From Halobaculum rubrum (GTDB lineage Archaea; Halobacteriota; Halobacteria; Halobacteriales; Haloferacaceae): 64,000 nt of DNA. A model generated the notes under the pieces. The model did no database searches and was not told the origin of the DNA. It saw only the letters and a list, made by a program, of their open reading frames with translations. The DNA lies in assembly GCF_019880225.1 (NCBI RefSeq), contig NZ_CP082284.1, positions 434,001 through 498,000 of the forward strand. The letters are read 5' to 3'. Both the position numbers and the translations under genes were made by a program. Numbering within the stretch: the first letter of the stretch is position 1; every line of letters starts with the position of its first letter. Shown in pieces: positions 59,503-64,000 of the stretch.

Positions 59503-60381
59503 GTGTCTCGGATTCCCGACGCGAACGCGGTGTACGGCGTCGACCTCAGCGCCGCCGCATCGAACGCGGGCGCCGACACCTGGGTCGCGCGCTGTGTCGT
59601 CGACGGCGACGCGCTCGTCGTCGAGAAGTTGGCGTCCGCCGCCGAGTTCCTCGACCTCGACTCGACCGCCCGCGACGACGTGCTTCCGGCGCTTGCCGCG
59701 CACCTCGGCGGCGTCGACGGCCCCGCAGTCGCGGGGGTCGACGTGCCGTTCAGCCTCCCGGCGTGGGTGCTCGGTGACCGCACGTGGCGCGAGTTCGTGA
59801 CGGCGACGCCTGAGGAGTGGGGCGTGCTCGACGGTGTCGACGGCCCGCGCGACCTGTACGACGCGGTGCGTGAGGCGGCCGACCCCGACGACGGACGCCC
59901 GCTCCGCCGCGCGACCGACGACGCTCACGGCGGACAGGACCCCGCCGGATTCCGGATCAAAACGCAGACCTACTACGGCATCTCCGTGCTGCTCCGGCGA
60001 CTGATCGAGCACGAGGGCGTGTGCGTCCCGCCGGCGTTGCCCGCCTCCACGGTCGACGGCGCCGCCGACTCGCCGCCCCGCCTCGCCGTACTGGAGACGT
60101 ATCCCGCGTCGGTGTTCGACCGCCTCGACGGCGCCGGGAGAACCGGCTACAAGGGGACCCAACGCCGGCACGTCGAGGCGCGCCGTCGGAACGTCGCGGC
60201 GCTCGTCGCCGACGGCGTTGGCTTCGCCGACGACGCCGCCCGCGACTGCGCGGTCGCGACCGACGACGCCCTCGATGCGGTCGCGGCGGCGTACGCCGCC
60301 GCCCGGAACTACAGGACGGCGCTCGATCCGGACGACGACGCGGATGCGCGCGACCGACTGGAAGCGCGGATATTCGCCTGA
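59503..60381 (+). CDS. DUF429-family protein
   Basis: The 292-residue soluble protein begins at GTG 59503 with AVYGVDLSAAASNAGADTWV, then VAGVDVPFSLPAWVLG and DPAGFRIKTQTYYGISVLLR. Next come LAVLETYPASVFDRLDGAGR and TDDALDAVAAAYAAARNY, the RNase H-like DUF429 pattern with acidic residues near both strands. CTTTT at 59473-59477 gives a leaderless start about 28 bases later. Nuclease activity is inferred only. Confidence 0.82.
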   Translation: MSRIPDANAVYGVDLSAAASNAGADTWVARCVVDGDALVVEKLASAAEFLDLDSTARDDVLPALAAHLGGVDGPAVAGVDVPFSLPAWVLGDRTWREFVTATPEEWGVLDGVDGPRDLYDAVREAADPDDGRPLRRATDDAHGGQDPAGFRIKTQTYYGISVLLRRLIEHEGVCVPPALPASTVDGAADSPPRLAVLETYPASVFDRLDGAGRTGYKGTQRRHVEARRRNVAALVADGVGFADDAARDCAVATDDALDAVAAAYAAARNYRTALDPDDDADARDRLEARIFA

Positions 60382-60461
60382 GGCTGCGTTCCGAGTGGAT
60401 ATCGGAGACCCAACACAACACTGAATAGCTCGGCCGTTCGATATCATGCGGGGTGACACCA

Positions 60462-60704
60462 ATGCGCACGAGACGGCGGGAACACGAGCGGGAGCGGCGC
60501 GCCCGGGAGGCGGCCGACCGGGAGGAACGACGGGACGTCGACGCGACGGTGGCGGACCCGCCGCGGACGGTCGACGACCTGCTCGACGTACTGGCCGACG
60601 GCGACGGCGTGACCTACGAGGAGGCCGCGCTCGTCGGGGGGATCGAGGAGGAAGCCGGCGGGTTCGAGGCGGACGGCGACGGGCGGACCCGCGGCGGCTG
60701 GTGA
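60462..60704 (+). CDS. Small acidic-tailed hypothetical protein
   Basis: The 80-residue protein begins RTRRREHERERRAREAADRE (highly charged helix), then TVDDLLDVLADGDGVTYEEA and a Gly-rich acidic end. No family is recognised. An in-frame GTG at 60453 is an alternative start. A competing frame on the same strand (60446-60841) has basic low-complexity sequence and I discount it. Confidence 0.5.
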   Translation: MRTRRREHERERRAREAADREERRDVDATVADPPRTVDDLLDVLADGDGVTYEEAALVGGIEEEAGGFEADGDGRTRGGW

Positions 60705-60865
60705 CTCGGGAGTGCCGCGCCCGCGAGGACGAGCGATCGACGACCTCTGGGGGGTGGACCCGGATCGACGGAGCGCGATCCCGAACGCTCGGGGAGCGTC
60801 TCCGGACTCCCGGGGAACGACCCCGGACCGCACGGCTTTAGCCGCTCGGCCCGCCAGTGACGGCC

Positions 60866-62647
60866 ATGACCGCGCCGGATCCGAACGACCTCTCCGTCAC
60901 GATCGTCGACGGCTACGTGGACGAGCCGGCGCACTTCGGCGTCCCGCCCTACATCTCGACGTACCCGCGCTTCACCGCCGGTGCGCTCGTCGACGCCGGC
61001 GTCCCCGAGTCGAACGTCACCTACCACACCATCGACGAGTTGCGCGACGAGCGTCACAAGTGGGCTGACGTGGCCGACGCCGACCTCATGATCTACGTCG
61101 GCGGGATGACCGTCCCCGGGAAGTACGTCGGCGGGACCCCCGCCGAGCCCGACGAGGTGCGCGAACTCGCGTGGACCGCCGACGGCGTCACCCTGCTTGG
61201 CGGCCCGGTCCGCTTCGGCGTCGGCGACGAGAACGCCGGCGCACAGGAGATGGAGCGCGACGACCTCGACTACGACTTCGTCGCCATGGGCGACGTGGAG
61301 GCGGCCGCCTTCGACATCGTCGAGAGTGGGCTGGAGGGGTTCGGCAACCGCATCCGCGACTACGACGAGGTGTCCCGCTGGTCGACCATGGGCGCGTTCG
61401 TCGTCGAGCAGCACCCCAACCACCCCGACTACCTCATCGCGGAGCTGGAGACCTCCCGCGGGTGCGCCTACCGCTGTTCGTTCTGCACGGAGCCGCTGTA
61501 CGGCGACCCCGACTTCCGGACCGCGCCGGACGTGGTCTCGGAGGTCGACGCGCTCTCCGACCACGGCGTCCGCCACTTCCGGCTCGGGCGACAGGCGGAC
61601 ATCCTCGCGTTCGGCGGCGACGGCGAGGCGCCCAATCCCGACGCGTTGCGGCAGCTGTACGGCGGGATCCGCGAGGTAGCCCCGGACCTACGCACGCTCC
61701 ACCTCGACAACATGAACCCCGTGACGATCACCGACTACCCCGAGCCCTCGCGGGAGGCCATCGAGGTGATCGCGCGGCACAACACCCCCGGCGACACGGC
61801 CGCGTTCGGCCTCGAATCGGCCGACCCCGAGGTCCGCGAGAAGAACAACCTTCTCGTCAGCGCCGAGGAGTGTCTGGAGGCCGTCCGGGTCGTCAACGAG
61901 GCCGGGGGCTGGCGCCCCGGCGAGACCCCGGCCGACGCGCCGAGCTTCGGCGACTCGGCCCCGCGGCGACTTCCCAAGCTCCTGCCCGGGATCAATCTGG
62001 TCCACGGGCTGGAGGGCGAGACCAGCGAGACGTTCGAGCACAACAAGGACTTCCTCGATTCCGTGATGGACGCGGGGCTCATGCTCCGCCGGGTGAACGT
62101 CAGGCAGGTGATGGCGTTCGAGGGCACCGAGATGGCCGAGACGGGCGCGCGCCTCGCCCGCGAGCACAAGAAGGAGTTCCGGGCGTACAAACGCGAGGTG
62201 CGCGAGACGGTCGACCGCCCGATGCTGGAGCGCGTGATGCCCACGGGAACCGTCCTCCCGGACGTGTACCTGGAGTACCACGAGGACGGCACCACCTTCG
62301 GTCGACAGCTCGGCACCTACCCGATCCTCGTCGGCATTCCCGGCGAGCGCGAACTGGGCCGAACCGTCGACGTGGCCGTCGTCGACTGGGGCTACCGCTC
62401 GGTGACGGGCGTGCCGTATCCCCTCGACCTGAACGGCGCCTCGATGGACGAACTGACCGCGATCCCGGGAATCGCCAAGGGAACTGCGGGCGACCTGGTC
62501 GTGAATCGCCCGTACGCGAGCGCCGCCGACGCCGCCGAGATCGCCGGCACCGACGTCGACCTGACCCGCTTCGCCGACGCCGGCGTCCCCGGCGTCGACG
62601 CCGACGCGGAGTACCCCGGAGCGCCGGCGCCGGGGAGCGCGGACTGA
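60866..62647 (+). CDS. Radical SAM protein with C-terminal helix-hairpin-helix
   Basis: The 593-residue enzyme has a B12-binding-like N-terminal region (VTIVDGYVDEPAHFGVPPYI; DLMIYVGGMTVPGKYVGGTP). Then comes the radical SAM core with Cys200-x3-Cys204-x2-Cys207 in SRGCAYRCSFCTEPLYGDPD and GLESADPEVREKNNLLVSAE. A C-terminal HhH motif is GASMDELTAIPGIAKGTAGD. The substrate is unknown, possibly RNA or a modified nucleotide given the HhH. CTTTA at 60836-60840 is the TATA box. It shares one base with the next gene. Confidence 0.85.
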   Translation: MTAPDPNDLSVTIVDGYVDEPAHFGVPPYISTYPRFTAGALVDAGVPESNVTYHTIDELRDERHKWADVADADLMIYVGGMTVPGKYVGGTPAEPDEVRELAWTADGVTLLGGPVRFGVGDENAGAQEMERDDLDYDFVAMGDVEAAAFDIVESGLEGFGNRIRDYDEVSRWSTMGAFVVEQHPNHPDYLIAELETSRGCAYRCSFCTEPLYGDPDFRTAPDVVSEVDALSDHGVRHFRLGRQADILAFGGDGEAPNPDALRQLYGGIREVAPDLRTLHLDNMNPVTITDYPEPSREAIEVIARHNTPGDTAAFGLESADPEVREKNNLLVSAEECLEAVRVVNEAGGWRPGETPADAPSFGDSAPRRLPKLLPGINLVHGLEGETSETFEHNKDFLDSVMDAGLMLRRVNVRQVMAFEGTEMAETGARLAREHKKEFRAYKREVRETVDRPMLERVMPTGTVLPDVYLEYHEDGTTFGRQLGTYPILVGIPGERELGRTVDVAVVDWGYRSVTGVPYPLDLNGASMDELTAIPGIAKGTAGDLVVNRPYASAADAAEIAGTDVDLTRFADAGVPGVDADAEYPGAPAPGSAD

Positions 62648-63456
62648 TGAGCGGGTCACAGGGCGGCGGCGGGGCCGGCACGCACGTCGACCGCTTCTCG
62701 ATCCCCGTCGACACTCGCGCACCGGGCGGGACGACGAACGCGTACGTCGTCGGGACCGACGAGACGCTGCTCGTCGACCCGGCGGCCCGCACCGACACGC
62801 TGGACACCGTCGTCCGCGAGAAGGTCGCCGACCACGTCGCGGTCACGCACACCCACCCGGACCACGTCGGCGCGGTCGCGGCGTACGCCGCCGAGACGGA
62901 CGCGACCGTCTGGGCGCGACGGGGGTACGAGGAGCGCTTCGCCGACGCGACCGGCGTCACCCCCGACCGCACGTTCGTCGCCGGCGACCGCGTCGGTCCG
63001 GCGACGGCCGTCGACCTCCCCGGCCACGCCCCCGACGGGGTCGGGTTCCGGACCCGGAACGGCGTCGTCTGCGGCGACGTGGCCGTCGCCGAGGGGAGCG
63101 TCGTCGTCGCGGCGCCCGAGGGGGACATGCGCGCGTACCTCACGACGCTCCGTCGCCTCCACGCCCGCGATCCGCCCGCGCTGTTTCCCGGGCACGGCCC
63201 CCGGATCGACGACCCGCGGGGCGTGTGCGCCCGACTGATCGACCACCGGCTCGCCCGCGAGCGCGCCGTGCTCGCGGCGGTTCGAGGCGGCGCGGCCGAT
63301 CCGGACGAGGTGCTGGAGGCGGCCTACGAGAAGGACCTCACGGGCGTCAGCGATCTCGCTCGCGCGACGGTGCGAGCGCACGTCGAGAAGTTGGCGCACG
63401 AACGGCGCGTGCGCTGGGAGGCGTCGACGGGGACGGTCGAAGCCGCCGGCGAGTGA
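62647..63456 (+). CDS. Metallo-beta-lactamase-fold hydrolase
   Basis: The 269-residue protein carries HxHxDH as His68-x-His70-x-Asp72-His73 in VAVTHTHPDHVGAVAAY. Later metal ligands are probably LPGHAPDGVGFRTRNGVVCG (His, Asp) and LFPGHGPRI (His), and a winged-helix-like C-terminus (LARATVRAHVEKLAHERRVR) follows, as in LACTB2-type RNases. Its start shares a base with the radical SAM stop (TGATG), so the two act together. Confidence 0.88.
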   Translation: MSGSQGGGGAGTHVDRFSIPVDTRAPGGTTNAYVVGTDETLLVDPAARTDTLDTVVREKVADHVAVTHTHPDHVGAVAAYAAETDATVWARRGYEERFADATGVTPDRTFVAGDRVGPATAVDLPGHAPDGVGFRTRNGVVCGDVAVAEGSVVVAAPEGDMRAYLTTLRRLHARDPPALFPGHGPRIDDPRGVCARLIDHRLARERAVLAAVRGGAADPDEVLEAAYEKDLTGVSDLARATVRAHVEKLAHERRVRWEASTGTVEAAGE

Positions 63457-63486
63457 GTATCGCCGCGGGGGTCGGCGGTTGTCGGC

Positions 63487-63699
63487 TTAGCGGGCGTCGT
63501 CGAGCGCGACGAGGCAGTCGGCGTCGACCGAGAGCCACGTCGTCACGAGATCGGCATCGTCGGCGTCCTCGGGGTACAGCGTACACCGGTCCGGCTCGCC
63601 GTCGTGGCGAACCACCGCCGCTCGGAGGCCCGAGGGGGCCGAGAAGCGGGGGTCGGGCGTGCGCACGTCCTCGGGTGACCGGTCGGATGCGGCCGACAT
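63487..63699 (-). CDS. Small DUF7511-like protein
   Basis: The 70-residue protein has the conserved block CTLYPEDADDADLVTTWLSV then DADCLVALDDAR, shared with the protein at 15196-15390. CTTAAA at 63724-63729 (plus strand; TTTAAG on the minus strand) lies about 27 bases upstream, so the start at ATG 63699 is leaderless. It is convergent with the MBL gene, 30 bases away. The function is unknown. Confidence 0.75.
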   Translation of the reverse strand: MSAASDRSPEDVRTPDPRFSAPSGLRAAVVRHDGEPDRCTLYPEDADDADLVTTWLSVDADCLVALDDAR

Positions 63700-63841
63700 A
63701 CTCGTGTCAAACCGGCGAACATACTTAAACCTCGCTAAGACAGGATCGGGCCGATACCGAGCAGTACCGAGGACTCGAGAGCTGTCAGATCCCGACGGGC
63801 CGCCCGACGACGTTTTGTCCGTGAGGGCCCCACGACGGAAC

Positions 63842-64000
63842 GTGCAGCCGTTAGAGGACGAACTGGAGCGCGCGCGGGCCCTCGAGGTGGACGAGTTGGC
63901 CGACGCCGTGGAGGCGATCGGCTTCGAGTGCACGCGCTGTGGAGCGTGCTGCAAGAGCGAGGCCGACGACCCTCACACCGCGACCGTGTTCCCGGACGAG
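63842..64000 (+). CDS. YkgJ-type cysteine-cluster protein, N-terminal part (cut by window end)
   Basis: From GTG 63842 the frame reads QPLEDELERARALEVDELAD, then FECTRCGACCKSEADDPHTA. CxxCGxCC is the signature of the YkgJ/UPF0153 zinc or iron-sulfur family. About 53 residues are visible; the rest lies outside. The frame has no stop before the edge. A TATA-like GTTTTG is at 63812-63817. Confidence 0.8.
   Translation, partial: MQPLEDELERARALEVDELADAVEAIGFECTRCGACCKSEADDPHTATVFPDE

Noticed and set aside
60446-60841. A 131-codon frame overlapping the small charged protein at 60462
   Set aside because: The translation is Arg/Gly-rich and not like haloarchaeal proteins; the other frame has acidic composition and a compact C-terminus.

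Overview
The window is haloarchaeal chromosome. It is GC-rich, the proteins are acidic and rich in Asp and Glu, and many genes have a TATA-like box about 25-30 nt before the start codon, which implies leaderless transcripts. The archaeal spc ribosomal operon, GatD, a bacterioruberin gene cluster, DUF106/EMC3 and a PGF-CTERM protein all point to Halobacteria. Gene order (spc operon, carotenoid cluster, adk/DUF106) recalls the Haloferax/Halorubrum group, but the genus cannot be fixed from sequence alone.

Layout. 1-7122: spc operon, S4e (partial), L5, S14, S8, L6, L32e, L19e, L18, S5, L30, L15, SecY, with most junctions overlapping or nearly so. 7324-8199: an RNA-ligase-like protein whose visible catalytic positions are all replaced. 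8202-18368: a transport and stress block with two APC permeases, two divergent PiT-type permeases, four universal stress protein (USP) units, a Tat-exported ferritin-like protein and a small DUF7511-like protein. 18506-27666: prolyl oligopeptidase, an HTH/zinc-ribbon regulator of lower GC, a hydrolase, a secreted protein, archaeal ornithine cyclodeaminase, an acetyltransferase, another USP, and a PGF-CTERM surface protein followed by a membrane protein. 27667-28284 looks like decayed mobile DNA and ends in one copy of a 21-nt sequence found inverted at 15386-15406. 28285-34408: an HTH protein, lactate-utilisation genes (LutC, fused LutB-LutA), a ZIP transporter and a sulfite-oxidase-like enzyme.

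34525-39245: carotenoid genes. CrtB makes phytoene; the convergent crtD-lyeJ-cruF operon carries out the late steps to C50 bacterioruberin. 39386-46428: an SDR enzyme, EMC3-like insertase, adenylate kinase, three related small membrane proteins, a GNAT protein and GatD. 46542-53069: an ArsR-type regulator, two divergent DUF1405 proteins, an enolase-superfamily protein, a row of seven hairpins between convergent genes, a CARF/HTH-like regulator and a DUF3311-SSF transporter operon preceded by a perfect 25-bp palindrome. 53287-64000: glycosyltransferase, NUDIX hydrolase, two tiny one-helix membrane proteins, DUF7388, creatininase-family enzyme, FAD oxidoreductase, zinc-ribbon/Hsp20 operon, DUF429, radical SAM/metallo-beta-lactamase pair, a second DUF7511-like protein and a partial YkgJ-type protein.

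Most of the window is ordinary core genome. The parts that standard annotation does not explain are the pseudo-ligase, the complementary degeneracy of the paired PiT proteins, the repeated 21-mer that supplies the stop codons of two unrelated genes, the hairpin row, several palindromic promoter elements, and leaderless micro-ORFs ahead of larger genes.
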